Shown: positions 23,450 through 32,634 of the stretch, piece after piece
How positions within the stretch are numbered: the first letter of the stretch is position 1
Layout: every line of letters starts with the position of its first letter
Source: Cyanobacteria bacterium UBA791
Lineage (GTDB): Bacteria; Cyanobacteriota; Vampirovibrionia; Gastranaerophilales; Gastranaerophilaceae
Assembly (NCBI GenBank): GCA_002297005.1
Contig: DBIX01000068.1
Coordinates: 29,015-93,014 of the forward strand
Direction of reading: 5' to 3'
Length of the DNA: 64,000 nt
The notes under the pieces: model-generated
What the model saw: the letters and a program-made list of their open reading frames with translations, nothing else
Told to the model about the DNA's origin: nothing
Databases searched by the model: none
Translations under genes and position numbers: made by a program

Positions 23450-23545
23450 TTTTTTTCCTCTTTTTTGTAATTAATATACCTTACTTTTAAATTATACTAT
23501 CTAAATTTTATTTGGCAAATTTGATTAATATATTGTAAAAATTCT

Positions 23546-24271
23546 TTATACAGTCAAACCACCGTCGACTTGGATAACTTGACCTGTAATATATGTACCC
23601 TCGTCACATAAGAATTTTACGGTTTTAGCAATATCTTCTGGTTGACCAAGACGTTTCAATGGAATATGGTCAGCGATAGCCTCTGAATCCAAACCTTTTG
23701 TCATATCAGTTGCAATAAAACCAGGAGCAATTGCGTTAACTCTAATATTTCTTGATGCTAATTCTTTTGCCAAAGATTTTGTAAATCCGATAATTCCAGC
23801 TTTTGCAGCAGCATAATTTGCTTGACCAGCATTACCGTATACACCTACGATACTTGCCATATTAACAATTACACCTTGACGTTGTTTCATCATGATTTTT
23901 ACAATCGGTTGAGTAACATTATATGCACCTGTTAAGTTTGTATTAATTACTGCATCCCAATTATCTTTGTTCATACGCATAAACAAGCCATCTCTTGTAA
24001 TACCAGCATTGTTTACTAAAACATCAATTCTACCATATTTTTCAATAATTTCAGAAACAACTTTTGCAGTTTCTTCATTGTTTGAAATATCAAATTTGTA
24101 TGCTTCAGCTTCAACACCAAAAGCTTTTAATTCTTCAACTGTTGCATTTGCAGCATCTACGTTACCAGCGTAATTGATAACTACATCATATTTTGCTTTT
24201 GCAAGTTCAAGTGCAATAGCCTTACCAATACCTCTTGAACCGCCTGTTACTAATGCTAATTTTTCGCTCAT
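23546..24271 (-). CDS. fabG: 3-oxoacyl-ACP reductase
   Basis: This is an SDR-family reductase of 241 residues with TGGSRGIG cofactor motif, NNAGITRDGLFMRM, the catalytic serine in VNMASIVG, YAAAKAG, and the FabG-typical C-terminus ITGQVIQVDGGLTV. It reduces 3-oxoacyl-ACP with NADPH in each elongation cycle. Its start overlaps the fabD stop (TAATG), indicating translational coupling. The dense match to the FabG consensus and its place between fabD and acpP make the assignment firm. Confidence 0.95.
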   Translation of the reverse strand: MSEKLALVTGGSRGIGKAIALELAKAKYDVVINYAGNVDAANATVEELKAFGVEAEAYKFDISNNEETAKVVSEIIEKYGRIDVLVNNAGITRDGLFMRMNKDNWDAVINTNLTGAYNVTQPIVKIMMKQRQGVIVNMASIVGVYGNAGQANYAAAKAGIIGFTKSLAKELASRNIRVNAIAPGFIATDMTKGLDSEAIADHIPLKRLGQPEDIAKTVKFLCDEGTYITGQVIQVDGGLTV

Positions 24272-25200
24272 TATAACACCTCTTTTAATTTTTCTGCGAC
24301 TTCTTCACAAGTCGCTTTGTCATATACATTGTAAGTAGTTATTTCAGAACTGATTTTTCTGTTCAAACCACTTAAAACTTTTCCGTTACCTAATTCTACA
24401 AAAATTTCAACACCGTTTTCAATCATTTTTTGAATTGTTTGTGTCCAATATACAGAAGAACAAATTTGTTTGCTCATTTTTGGTTTAAAGTTTTCTGTTG
24501 TAATTTCTGCATCAACATTTGTGATAACAGGAATTTGTGCATTTTTTATCTCCATGTCAGCAACAAATTCAGCAAATTTTTCACTTGCATCTTTCATCAA
24601 CATTGAGTGGAATGCACCTGATACTGCAAGTGGAATAACTCTTTTTACACCCATTTCTTGCAAGTATTCACCAGCTTTTTTAACAGCCTCAGTTTCACCT
24701 GTAATAACGACTTGTGATGGAGAATTGTAATTTGCAACATCTACGTAACCATCTTTATTAGCTTTTTCTAAAGCCTCTTTAATTTGTTCATCAGTTGCAT
24801 TTAAGACAGCTGTCATGCCACCTGATGGAGCATCACTCATTAAGTCTGCTCTCTTTTGAATAAGAGTTAAGGCATGCTCTAAATCAACAACACCAGCTGT
24901 ATAATATGCAACATATTCACCCAAGCTATGACCAGCAACAAAAGCTGGAGTAACATCTACTAAGGATTTTAAAGCCTCTAAACAAGCAATAGATGTTGTT
25001 AAAATAGCTGGTTGAGTGTTTACTGTTTGTTTTAAAACTTCTTCGTCACCCTCAAAACAAATCTTTTTAATATCTTTTCCTAAAACTTCATTAGCTTTGT
25101 CAAAAACATGTTTTGAAGCTTCAAAATTTTCATATAAGTCTTTTCCCATGCCAACGGCTTGTGAACCTTGTCCTGGAAAGATAAATGCAATTTTCTTCAT
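24271..25200 (-). CDS. fabD: Malonyl-CoA:ACP transacylase
   Basis: This 309-residue acyltransferase starts IAFIFPGQGSQAVGMGKDLY and has the nucleophile elbow GHSLGEYVAY (serine in GHSLG) and the QVVITGE and SGAFHSMLM segments, the latter holding the catalytic histidine. It moves the malonyl group from CoA to ACP. A bidirectional terminator-like hairpin separates it from plsX, so fabD-fabG may have their own promoter in the 85-base gap. No fabH lies beside it, unlike the common plsX-fabH-fabD order. Confidence 0.95.
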   Translation of the reverse strand: MKKIAFIFPGQGSQAVGMGKDLYENFEASKHVFDKANEVLGKDIKKICFEGDEEVLKQTVNTQPAILTTSIACLEALKSLVDVTPAFVAGHSLGEYVAYYTAGVVDLEHALTLIQKRADLMSDAPSGGMTAVLNATDEQIKEALEKANKDGYVDVANYNSPSQVVITGETEAVKKAGEYLQEMGVKRVIPLAVSGAFHSMLMKDASEKFAEFVADMEIKNAQIPVITNVDAEITTENFKPKMSKQICSSVYWTQTIQKMIENGVEIFVELGNGKVLSGLNRKISSEITTYNVYDKATCEEVAEKLKEVL

Positions 25201-25224
25201 ATTACTATCCTCATTTTCCCATAA

Positions 25225-25262
25225 AATAACAGTTACAAGTTTTGTCCCATAACTGTTATTTT
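25225..25262. terminator. Bidirectional terminator between plsX and fabD
   Basis: AAATAACAGTTA and TAACTGTTATTT enclose a 14-base loop with A/T tails on both sides. It ends the rpmF-plsX transcript or attenuates... in either case it separates plsX from the downstream... fabD reading frame on the opposite side of the gap. Confidence 0.6.
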
Positions 25263-25284
25263 TTATAAATTAAATTTTTAAATA

Positions 25285-26334
25285 TTATTTTTCGATTAAT
25301 TCTGCAATCTTTTTGTTTACGCCTGTTTCCACGGCCTCTTTGGCAACTCTTACAGCATTTTTAATTGCGTAAGCTTTACTTCTACCGTGAGAAATAATTG
25401 TAATACCTTTAACACCTAAAAGTAATGCTCCACCAAATTCTTCATAATTGATTTTCTTATAAAGTCCCATCATAATTGGTAATGCCATTGCACCGATTAT
25501 CTTAGTGAAGATGTTTTTAGTAAATTGTTCTTTAATCATTTTGAACAACATTGAACTTGCACCCTCAGTAATTTTTAATGCAACGTTACCAACGAAACCA
25601 TCACAAACAACTACATCACAAATGTTTGAGAAAATTTCTTTACCCTCAACATTACCAATGAAGTTAAATCTTGTTTGATTTTCAAGTAACTTATAAGTTT
25701 TTTGAGCTAAGTCATTACCTTTACCAGCTTCTTCACCAATGTTCAAAACACCAATTTTAGGATTTTTAACGCCTAAAACATTTTTAGAGAAGATTGTACC
25801 CATAACAGCAAATTGATACAACATTTCTGGAGTACAACTACTGTTAGCACCACCGTCAATCAAAACGATAGGATGTTTCATTGTTGGTAAAGTAACTGCG
25901 ATTGCAGGTCTATCAATACCATGAAGACGACCTAAACCGAATAAACTTGATGCCATAGCAGCCCCAGTTGAACCTGCCGCAACTACTGCATCTGAACTTC
26001 CATTAGCAACGGCATCAACTGTCATTACAATAGAAGATTTTTTCTTTTTACGGATTGCTTGAGCTGGAGCTTCGCCCATTTCAATAACTTCTGAAGCATG
26101 AGAAATTTTGATGTCCAATTTATCAACATCAACTTTTATTCTCTTATTTTTGAAACCACCGCATTTAGAAATAACGCCGTTTTTTCTAACACGTTCAATT
26201 TCTTGCTCAATTTGATCTTGTTTACCAACAAGTTCAAGTGCAACACCATATTCTTGAGCAGCCCACAAAGCACCAGCTACGATTTCGTGTGGAGCATGGT
26301 CACCGCCCATTGCATCTACTGCGATTCTTGTCAT
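25285..26334 (-). CDS. plsX: Phosphate acyltransferase
   Basis: The protein begins with the PlsX signature MTRIAVDAMGGDHAP. It contains SHASEVIEMGEAPAQAIRKKKKSS, DAVVAAGSTGAAMA, the LIDGGANSSC strand, and VVCDGFVGNVALKITEG. It makes acyl-phosphate from acyl-ACP for PlsY-dependent phospholipid synthesis. At 349 residues it is of typical length, with about ten additional residues in the first third (the RVRKNGVISKCGG loop). It follows rpmF by 15 bases, the common rpmF-plsX arrangement, and links lipid synthesis with ribosome production. Confidence 0.95.
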   Translation of the reverse strand: MTRIAVDAMGGDHAPHEIVAGALWAAQEYGVALELVGKQDQIEQEIERVRKNGVISKCGGFKNKRIKVDVDKLDIKISHASEVIEMGEAPAQAIRKKKKSSIVMTVDAVANGSSDAVVAAGSTGAAMASSLFGLGRLHGIDRPAIAVTLPTMKHPIVLIDGGANSSCTPEMLYQFAVMGTIFSKNVLGVKNPKIGVLNIGEEAGKGNDLAQKTYKLLENQTRFNFIGNVEGKEIFSNICDVVVCDGFVGNVALKITEGASSMLFKMIKEQFTKNIFTKIIGAMALPIMMGLYKKINYEEFGGALLLGVKGITIISHGRSKAYAIKNAVRVAKEAVETGVNKKIAELIEK

Positions 26335-26349
26335 CTTTTCCTCTGATTA

Positions 26350-26679
26350 TTATTCTTCTGTTTTTTCTTCAACTGTTTCTTCAGCTTTAGCTTCTGTTTC
26401 AGCTGGTTTTTCTTCTACAACTTCAGCTTTTTTTGTTGCTTTTTTAGTTGTTTTTTTAGGAGCTTTTTTTGTTTCTTTTACTTCGCCTTCAGCTACATAA
26501 TCTGCTGATTTGATGCTTACAGCTTTTCCTTTATAATAACCACATTCTGTACATACTGTGTGTGTTAATACTGTTGCACCACAATGTGAACATGTAGTTG
26601 TTGTTGGTTTAATTGCTTTCCAATTTGCTCTTCTTTTTGCTTGTGCTGATGCACCTGTTCTTTTCTTTGGTACTGCCAT
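26350..26679 (-). CDS. rpmF: 50S ribosomal protein L32 with a long acidic/lysine-rich C-terminal tail
   Basis: Residues 1-57 are a zinc-ribbon L32: MAVPKKRTGASAQAKRRANW, then CSHCGATVLTHTVCTECGYYKGK with the four cysteines. L32 is normally about 55-65 residues. Here the frame continues for about 50 more residues of Lys/Ala/Glu-rich low-complexity sequence. The tail is made of repeats of KKAPKKTTKKATKK type followed by an EE-rich stretch, with no interruption. The tail is probably disordered. The gene precedes plsX and follows the YceD gene, the usual neighbourhood, so identity is not in doubt; the tail's role is unknown. Confidence 0.93.
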   Translation of the reverse strand: MAVPKKRTGASAQAKRRANWKAIKPTTTTCSHCGATVLTHTVCTECGYYKGKAVSIKSADYVAEGEVKETKKAPKKTTKKATKKAEVVEEKPAETEAKAEETVEEKTEE

Positions 26680-26693
26680 TTTTAAATACCTTT

Positions 26694-27197
26694 CTATTTT
26701 CTATCTACTTTTATATTTTTAAAAACTTCCATTCTTGTATCTGGAACTTGATAAGTTTCATCTGTTTCGAAAAAACCCTCTTTACAATTTATACCACAAA
26801 CTTTTTTATCTGGGAAATTAATTATTACAGATTGATACAATAAATCTGTAATATCGATTTCATTTTCACCGTTTAAGTCTGTTACAAATTGTCCATCTTT
26901 AAGTTCTAATTCTTGCCCGTATTCCTCTAGTAATGAGCTTTTTGCAAACATTTCTTCTATATCAAAATCCATATTTTCTTCATATTCATTCAGGCAAATA
27001 TCACATTCTAATTTTGCAATTAACTTAACATTTCCTGTTACTTTTATAAAATCACCTAAAGATTCTAATTTCAAATTTGCTTTTATGTTGCCCTCTGTAG
27101 GAATATCTTCGATTACATCATCAAATTCGTAATCAAGTTTTTTATTAGGAGCTTGTTCTATTTCTTCTATTGATACAACCTTATGCGTATTGTTCAT
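26694..27197 (-). CDS. yceD: DUF177 / YceD family protein (23S rRNA accumulation)
   Basis: The central part shows a repeating beta pattern and the diagnostic two pairs of cysteines CDICLNEYEENMDFDIEEMF and CGINCKEGFF. The latter lies near the end, where this family carries CxxxC. Length (167) is normal. YceD-family proteins are encoded directly upstream of rpmF across bacteria and are needed for 23S rRNA accumulation. The gene sits in exactly that position, 14 bases before rpmF. It overlaps the preceding small gene by 17 bases, so both are in one operon. Confidence 0.88.
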   Translation of the reverse strand: MNNTHKVVSIEEIEQAPNKKLDYEFDDVIEDIPTEGNIKANLKLESLGDFIKVTGNVKLIAKLECDICLNEYEENMDFDIEEMFAKSSLLEEYGQELELKDGQFVTDLNGENEIDITDLLYQSVIINFPDKKVCGINCKEGFFETDETYQVPDTRMEVFKNIKVDRK

Positions 27198-27426
27198 CTT
27201 GTAATAAAACTCCTAAAATATTGTTTGTTACAACGCAAACTTTTTTAATTGGACCTGTAAAATCTTTTTCATAAATAACATTTGGTGTTTTCATAGCATT
27301 TTTTAATTCTTCATAATCTTTTAAAGGATTTGCAGAATAAAGTACTAATGGTTGTGGAGCAGATTTTAAGAATAATAAAATTGCTGTTCTGATTTTAACT
27401 TGTGGGTTTGCGAATTGTTGTGCCAT
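27181..27426 (-). CDS. Hypothetical protein, 81 residues, upstream of yceD
   Basis: The product starts MAQQFANPQVKIRTAILLFLKSAPQPLVLY and ends LGVLLQDEQYA. It looks like a small globular alpha/beta protein with two strands (KVCVVTNNILGVLL). I do not recognise the family. It overlaps the yceD start, so it is probably translated in the same operon with yceD-rpmF-plsX. It could be a small ribosome-related or regulatory factor specific to this lineage, but nothing in the sequence proves this. Confidence 0.6.
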   Translation of the reverse strand: MAQQFANPQVKIRTAILLFLKSAPQPLVLYSANPLKDYEELKNAMKTPNVIYEKDFTGPIKKVCVVTNNILGVLLQDEQYA

Positions 27427-27460
27427 AATTTTTGTTTCTCCATTATTTTAAGGTTAAAAA

Positions 27461-27488
27461 GACCTCTGATTAAAAATAACCAGAGGTC
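27461..27488 (-). terminator. Terminator of tpiA
   Basis: GACCTCTG and CAGAGGTC form an 8-base stem around 12 A/T-rich bases. On the minus strand a TTTTT run follows, 13 bases after the tpiA stop. Confidence 0.8.
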
Positions 27489-27500
27489 AAAATATTTAAA

Positions 27501-28286
27501 CTACATAGTTTTCATAGTATTATCGATGATTTCATTAAAGCTATCAGCTTTTAATGAAGCACCACCAACTAAAGCACCATCAATATCTGATTGACGCATT
27601 TGTTCTTCAATTGTTGATGGTTTTACTGAACCACCATATAAAATTCTGATTGCATCACCTGCTTCAGCACCAGCAACCTCTTTAACTACGTTTCTAATCA
27701 TAGCAATAACTCTATTTGCTTCAGCTGAATCACAAGTTTTACCAGTACCGATAGCCCAAATTGGTTCGTAAGCGATAACTGATTTTGCAACATCTTCTGA
27801 TGAAATACCATCTAAAGCTGCTTTAATTTGTGAAGCAATGTGAGCATCTGTTTGACCAGCTTCTCTTTGTTCTAAAGTTTCACCACAGCAAATGATTGGT
27901 AATAAACCACCAGCTAAAATAGCTTTTGCTTTTTTGTTAATCATTTCGTCTGTTTCTGAGAAGTATTGTCTTCTTTCTGAGTGACCGATGATTACGTAAT
28001 CGCAACCTGCATCTTTTGCCATTTCAACAGAAATTTCACCAGTATAAGCACCTGATTTTTCCCAATGACAATTTTGTGCTGCAGTTTTTACTAATGGTCT
28101 GCATTTGTCACATCTCATACCTTCAACAGCTGCGATTGAAGTGAATGTAGGTGCAATAATAATAGTAGGTAATTCATCTACTGTATGTTCTTCAGCGTGT
28201 TTTGCAACGCCCATAAATAAATCTCTTGCATCTGCTTGTAACATATTCATTTTCCAGTTACCTGCAATAATAGGTTTTCTTGACAT
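27501..28286 (-). CDS. tpiA: Triosephosphate isomerase
   Basis: A typical 250-260 residue TIM barrel: N-terminal IIAGNWKMNM with the catalytic lysine, IIGHSERR with the catalytic histidine, AYEPIWAIGTG with the catalytic glutamate, and the phosphate-binding RILYGGSVKP and GALVGGASLK. I start it at MSRKPIIAGNWK, preceded by GAGGAG at good spacing; an in-frame ATG eleven codons earlier would give an unusual basic leader. It interconverts dihydroxyacetone phosphate and glyceraldehyde 3-phosphate. The gene is divergent from rsmI and stands as a single transcription unit with its own terminator. Confidence 0.96.
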   Translation of the reverse strand: MSRKPIIAGNWKMNMLQADARDLFMGVAKHAEEHTVDELPTIIIAPTFTSIAAVEGMRCDKCRPLVKTAAQNCHWEKSGAYTGEISVEMAKDAGCDYVIIGHSERRQYFSETDEMINKKAKAILAGGLLPIICCGETLEQREAGQTDAHIASQIKAALDGISSEDVAKSVIAYEPIWAIGTGKTCDSAEANRVIAMIRNVVKEVAGAEAGDAIRILYGGSVKPSTIEEQMRQSDIDGALVGGASLKADSFNEIIDNTMKTM

Positions 28287-28371
28287 ATTTAATCTCCTCT
28301 TTGTTTGTTTTTTACACAACTATATTAAAATAAACATATTCAACAAGCAATATTTTTGATAAAATAATTGT

Positions 28372-29175
28372 ATGAAAAGAAAATTTGATTTTTACATAGT
28401 TCCGACTCCTATCGGAAATATATCAGACATAACTCTTAGAGCAATAGAAGTTTTAAAAGAAGTGGATTTAATTGCATGCGAAGATTCTCGTGTAACACAA
28501 AAACTTTTAAATCACTATGACATTAAGACAAAATGCATTTCTTACCATAAATACAACGAAAAAGAACGTGTAGATTTTATGCTAAACACTCTAAAAGAGG
28601 GTAAAACAATAGCACTCGTATCAGATGCCGGAACACCTATGATTTGTGACCCAGGGTCAGTTCTTCTAACAGAATTAAAGAAAAACAACATAAAAGTAAC
28701 AGCACTTTCTGGTTCTTGTGCAGTAACAACATTTCTTTCTCAAGTCCCTAGAAATACAGAAGAATTTAAGTTTGTTGGTTTTTTACCTAGAGGTGAAAAA
28801 CAAATTCAAGATTTGTACCTAGAAAACAAATTTACAAATATGGTATTTTACGAATCGCCAAATCGTATTCTAAAAACATTAAAATCAATTCAACAAGTTG
28901 CACCAAATATAAAGGTTGCACTAGGCAGAGAATTAACAAAAATGTTTGAAGAAATAGTAATCGACGATATAGAAAAAGCTATTGAACATTTTTCTGGAGA
29001 AATTAAAGGCGAATTTGTCGCAATGACTTACGCACAAGAAAAAACAGAACTTTCTGAAATGAAAGACAAAATCGAAGCACTAAAAGAACAAGGATTTAAG
29101 TCAAAAGAAATTTCAATAATACTTTCAACGCTATACAACTTAAACAAAAATGATATAAAAAGTTTGTTATATTAG
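28372..29175 (+). CDS. rsmI: 16S rRNA (cytidine-2'-O-)-methyltransferase
   Basis: It begins with FYIVPTPIGNISDITLRAIEVLKEVDLIACEDSRVT and has YHKYNE, the SDAGTPMICDPG loop and ALSGSCAVTTFLSQ, all RsmI signatures of the tetrapyrrole-methylase-like fold. It methylates C1402 of 16S rRNA with S-adenosylmethionine. The ending includes a small helical C-terminal domain usual in the family; 267 residues is within the normal range. It is convergent with rnhB, from which it is separated by only 24 bases. Confidence 0.93.
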   Translation: MKRKFDFYIVPTPIGNISDITLRAIEVLKEVDLIACEDSRVTQKLLNHYDIKTKCISYHKYNEKERVDFMLNTLKEGKTIALVSDAGTPMICDPGSVLLTELKKNNIKVTALSGSCAVTTFLSQVPRNTEEFKFVGFLPRGEKQIQDLYLENKFTNMVFYESPNRILKTLKSIQQVAPNIKVALGRELTKMFEEIVIDDIEKAIEHFSGEIKGEFVAMTYAQEKTELSEMKDKIEALKEQGFKSKEISIILSTLYNLNKNDIKSLLY

Positions 29176-29199
29176 TATTAAAAGATTTACTACTATCTA

Positions 29200-29892
29200 C
29201 TAAATCAAACTTAATTGTTTTGGTTCAGGATTAAGGAGTTTTTTCAAAAAGCTTTGTCTATGATATTTTGTAACACCGTATTTTAAAATAGCGTCTTGGT
29301 GTTCTTTTGTTAAATATCCAGCATTCTTTTTCCAATTATATTGTGGAAATTCTTCATCAAGTTTGTCCATATATCTATCACGAGTAACCTTTGCTAATAT
29401 ACTTGCACTCGCAATAGATGCAGATTTACCGTCACCTTTAATTATGAATTGTTGTGGATAAGTGTAATTTCTGATTAATTTATTGCCATCTACAATAGTC
29501 AATAAATTTTTATCGATTAATTTAGTATTTTCCAGTTGGTAAGATTCTGAAACAAGTTCAGAATGACATGAAATTAATTGATTAATAACATTTTCACATG
29601 CCAACTTCATAGCTTTCAATGAACAGTTCAAAATATTATACTTTTCAATTTCATCAACCTCAATACAAATCGTAGAATTAATCGTATTGTTCAAAATTAC
29701 ATCATACAATTCTTCTCTAACTTTTTTTGAAAGTTTTTTAGAATCATTTAATTTTGCCAAATATTTTTCTATAGAAGTATCGTTAATAAAAACAGCACTT
29801 GCAAAAACCCCACCAGCAGCAGGACCTCTACCAGCCTCATCAGTTCCGACTATAACTTTATTAAAAGATTTATCAAACTCAAACAAGTTCAT
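29200..29892 (-). CDS. rnhB: Ribonuclease HII with an in-frame palindromic-repeat insertion
   Basis: The family motifs are intact: VGTDEAGRGPAAGGVF with D18 and E19, LNDSKKLSKK, the VDGNKLI strand, KGDGKSASIASASILAKVTRD and GYLTKEHQDAI. It removes RNA from RNA/DNA hybrids and misincorporated ribonucleotides. At 230 residues it is longer than usual (about 200). The excess is mostly residues 107-121, ISCHSELVSESYQLE, encoded by a known type of palindromic repeat sitting in frame in a surface loop before the VDG strand. It overlaps the rbgA gene by 14 bases and probably shares a transcript with rplS. Confidence 0.92.
   Translation of the reverse strand: MNLFEFDKSFNKVIVGTDEAGRGPAAGGVFASAVFINDTSIEKYLAKLNDSKKLSKKVREELYDVILNNTINSTICIEVDEIEKYNILNCSLKAMKLACENVINQLISCHSELVSESYQLENTKLIDKNLLTIVDGNKLIRNYTYPQQFIIKGDGKSASIASASILAKVTRDRYMDKLDEEFPQYNWKKNAGYLTKEHQDAILKYGVTKYHRQSFLKKLLNPEPKQLSLI
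29538..29568. repeat. HSELVSES-type palindromic repeat inserted in rnhB
   Basis: This 31-base hairpin (GGTAAGATTCTGAA...TTCAGAATGACA) reads CHSELVSESY on the coding strand. It is the same unit as the arms of the elements at 35510-35632 and 56984-57137. The gene stays in frame through it. Confidence 0.8.
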
Positions 29893-30721
29893 CTAAAATA
29901 AATTTTCCTAATTTGCCATCTCTAAAATATTTTAAAATTGAATTTGAGGTTCTATCAATATCAGCCCTTGTCTCTGAAATAATCCAATTTCTGCTGAAAG
30001 CAATTTTTTCTAAATTCAATTCATCAACGTTATAATATTCTTTTAATTGTTCATCATATTTTTTAGCTAAAATATCCAACAATTTTTGAGCAACAATTTC
30101 ATTGTCGTAGGCATGCTCAGAAACTGAATTAACAAAAGCCAACTTTGTAGCAGCTTCCTGATCATCTTGTCGCATAGGGATAATCCCTGGAGTATCAAGC
30201 AAATCAATATCTTTATTAATTCTAACCCATTGTTGTTGTCTTGTTACACCAGCTTTAGCACCAATTTTTGTTTTAGAAGATTTTGTCAATTTGTTGATAA
30301 CACTTGATTTACCAACATTTGGCATACCAACAACCATAACTCTGGCAGGACGTCTTAATAAACCTTTTGCCATAATAGCTTGTATTCTAGGTTCAGCAAG
30401 TTCTAGAACTTTTTTTACAATAGGTTGCAAATCCTTTGAATTTTTTGCATCAGTAATCATGACAGGCATTTTAGATTTTTCTTTAATCTTATCGACGAAT
30501 AATTTCAATTCTTGTCTGTCAACTAAATCTGCTTTATTTAACAAAACTAGGCGAGGTTTCCCGCCTAGTAATGATTCAATATTGTTATATATACTGCTAA
30601 ACGGAATTCTTGCATCTAAAACCTCAATGACAACATCACAAAGATTAAGTTTTTCTTTTAATTGTCTTTCGGCTTTTGCAATATGCCCCGGATACCAATG
30701 TATGTGACTATCTTTTTTCAA
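29879..30721 (-). CDS. rbgA: Circularly permuted ribosome-assembly GTPase RbgA/YlqF
   Basis: The GTPase motifs appear in permuted order typical of this family: G4 (LLNKADL) and G5 before G1 ([14 protein letters not shown]) and G3 (DTPGIIP). The N-terminus [18 protein letters not shown] is the YlqF signature, and the C-terminal domain is helical. It promotes late assembly of the 50S subunit. The gene overlaps rplS upstream and rnhB downstream by 14 bases each; the rplS-rbgA-rnhB order is common in other bacteria. Length 280 matches the family. Confidence 0.93.
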   Translation of the reverse strand: MKKDSHIHWYPGHIAKAERQLKEKLNLCDVVIEVLDARIPFSSIYNNIESLLGGKPRLVLLNKADLVDRQELKLFVDKIKEKSKMPVMITDAKNSKDLQPIVKKVLELAEPRIQAIMAKGLLRRPARVMVVGMPNVGKSSVINKLTKSSKTKIGAKAGVTRQQQWVRINKDIDLLDTPGIIPMRQDDQEAATKLAFVNSVSEHAYDNEIVAQKLLDILAKKYDEQLKEYYNVDELNLEKIAFSRNWIISETRADIDRTSNSILKYFRDGKLGKFILDELV

Positions 30722-31064
30722 TTTTTTCCTTAATACGAGTAGCTTTACCAGCTCTATCTCTTAAGTAATATAATTTAGAACGTCTAACATCACCACGTCT
30801 TAATACGTTGATTTTTTCAATTCTTGGAGAATTTACTAAGAATACACGTTCTACACCAACACCTTGGAATACTTTTCTAACAGTAATAGTTTTATTTAAA
30901 CCAGAACCGTGTTCTTTAATTAAAGTACCTTCAAATGCTTGTGTTCTTTCTTTGTTTCCTTCAATAATTCTAACGAATACTTTTACAGTATCGCCAGGAT
31001 TCATTTGTGGTAATTCTTTACCAGCGATTATTTCTTTTTCCATTTCGTCGATAATAGGATTCAT
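30708..31064 (-). CDS. rplS: 50S ribosomal protein L19
   Basis: The 118-residue sequence contains the L19 core: [77 protein letters not shown]. It lies at the 30S-50S interface. The gene leads the rplS-rbgA-rnhB operon and overlaps rbgA by 14 bases. The region upstream to ffh is 92 bases long and would hold the promoter. Confidence 0.96.
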   Translation of the reverse strand: MNPIIDEMEKEIIAGKELPQMNPGDTVKVFVRIIEGNKERTQAFEGTLIKEHGSGLNKTITVRKVFQGVGVERVFLVNSPRIEKINVLRRGDVRRSKLYYLRDRAGKATRIKEKIEKR

Positions 31065-31156
31065 TGTCTTTTCCTCTTTTTCTGTCTTCGTAATTTTTAT
31101 ATTATTTTAAAAAAAATCTAAATTCAAGTACTTTCTTCACATTTGTTATAAAAGCA

Positions 31157-32521
31157 TTACATGAAACGTTTCATTTGTTCCATCATTTTGCCCATACCAA
31201 GCTTGCCGAATTTACCCATCATGCCTTTCATATCTGACATTCCTTTCATCATTTGACGCATTTGGTCAAATTGTTTGATGAATATATTTATATCATGTAA
31301 AGGTATACCTGAACCTGCCGCAATTCTTTTTTTGCGTGATGAATTTATTAATTGAGGATTTGCTCTTTCTTCAGGAGTCATACTTGAAATGAAAACTTCA
31401 ATTCTTTTCATTTGTTTTTCGCCCTCGTGAGAAATCAAATCTCTGTCATCTTTTTTAATATTCAACCCTGGTAACATGCCCAAAATATTACCCATTGAGC
31501 CAAAAGCTTTCATTTGTTTTTGCATTTTTAAGAAATCATCAAAAGTAAATTCAGCTTTTTTCATTTTCTTTTGAAGTTCTAAAGCCTCTTTTTCATCAAA
31601 AACTTCTTGAGCTTTTTCTACAAGTGAAACAATATCACCCATACCTAAAATTCTTGTGGCAATTCTTTCAGGATGAAAATCTTCTAGTGCTGTCATTTTT
31701 TCGCCAGTACCAGTCAATTTAATTGGTTTTCCAGTACAATGAACAATACTTAATGCAGCACCACCTCTAGAATCACCGTCTAATTTTGTTAAAATTAAAC
31801 CTGTTAAATTAAGTTGTGCATCAAAGTTTTCTGCAACATTAACAGCCTCTTGACCTGTCATTGAATCAATAACTAAAAGTTTTTCTTGAGGATTAAAGAT
31901 TCTATCGATTAACAATAACTCTGCCATCATATCAGTATCAATTTGCAAACGACCTGCCGTATCTAAAATCAATACATTATTTCCGTTTTCTTTTGCATGA
32001 TTTAAAGCTTTTTGCACAATGTTTTGAACATTTTTTTCTTCATCAATAGTAAATACTTCTACACCAATTTGTTGACCCAAAGTTTTTAATTGACTAATCG
32101 CAGCTGGTCTATAAACGTCACACGCAACAAGTAATGGATTTTTACCCTCTTTTTTAAGTTTTACTGCAAGTTTTGCAGAAGAAGTCGTTTTACCAGAACC
32201 TTGTAAACCAAGTAACATAATCAATGATGGATGACCAGTTAAATTTAGAGGTTTGTTTTCTTTACCCAAAATTTCTACCAATTCATCATGAACAATTTTA
32301 ACAAGTTGTTCTGACGGATTTACACCCTCTAAAACCTTTTCACCCTCTGCTTTATCTTTAACAGCAGAAATAAAAGATTTTACAACTCTCAAGTTTACAT
32401 CAGCTTCAAGCAAGGCTCTTCTGATTTCTCTCAAAGCCTCTTGCATATTATCTTGAGTAAGTTCTTTTCCTCTTGCATTTGAAATTATATTTTGTAGTTT
32501 TTCACTTAAATTATCAAACAT
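31157..32521 (-). CDS. ffh: Signal recognition particle protein
   Basis: It has the N domain, a SRP GTPase G domain with GLQGSGKTTSSAKLA, DTAGRLQID, TKLDGDSRGGAALS and GTGEKMTALEDFHPERIA, and a methionine-rich M domain at the C-terminus (QMRQMMKGMSDMKGMMGKFG...) that binds the signal peptide and 4.5S RNA. At 454 residues it is complete. It targets nascent membrane and secreted proteins to FtsY; several exported proteins are encoded in this window. No 4.5S RNA gene was recognised nearby. Confidence 0.95.
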   Translation of the reverse strand: MFDNLSEKLQNIISNARGKELTQDNMQEALREIRRALLEADVNLRVVKSFISAVKDKAEGEKVLEGVNPSEQLVKIVHDELVEILGKENKPLNLTGHPSLIMLLGLQGSGKTTSSAKLAVKLKKEGKNPLLVACDVYRPAAISQLKTLGQQIGVEVFTIDEEKNVQNIVQKALNHAKENGNNVLILDTAGRLQIDTDMMAELLLIDRIFNPQEKLLVIDSMTGQEAVNVAENFDAQLNLTGLILTKLDGDSRGGAALSIVHCTGKPIKLTGTGEKMTALEDFHPERIATRILGMGDIVSLVEKAQEVFDEKEALELQKKMKKAEFTFDDFLKMQKQMKAFGSMGNILGMLPGLNIKKDDRDLISHEGEKQMKRIEVFISSMTPEERANPQLINSSRKKRIAAGSGIPLHDINIFIKQFDQMRQMMKGMSDMKGMMGKFGKLGMGKMMEQMKRFM

Positions 32522-32634
32522 GTTATATTCCTTTTTTAAATGTTATTAAAAGTTTAACATAAAATAGTACGGCTTGGTATTGTTTTTTTCAAAAATTTAG
32601 GGTATCTTACTTTTAGAAAAATTTAGGAGAACTT

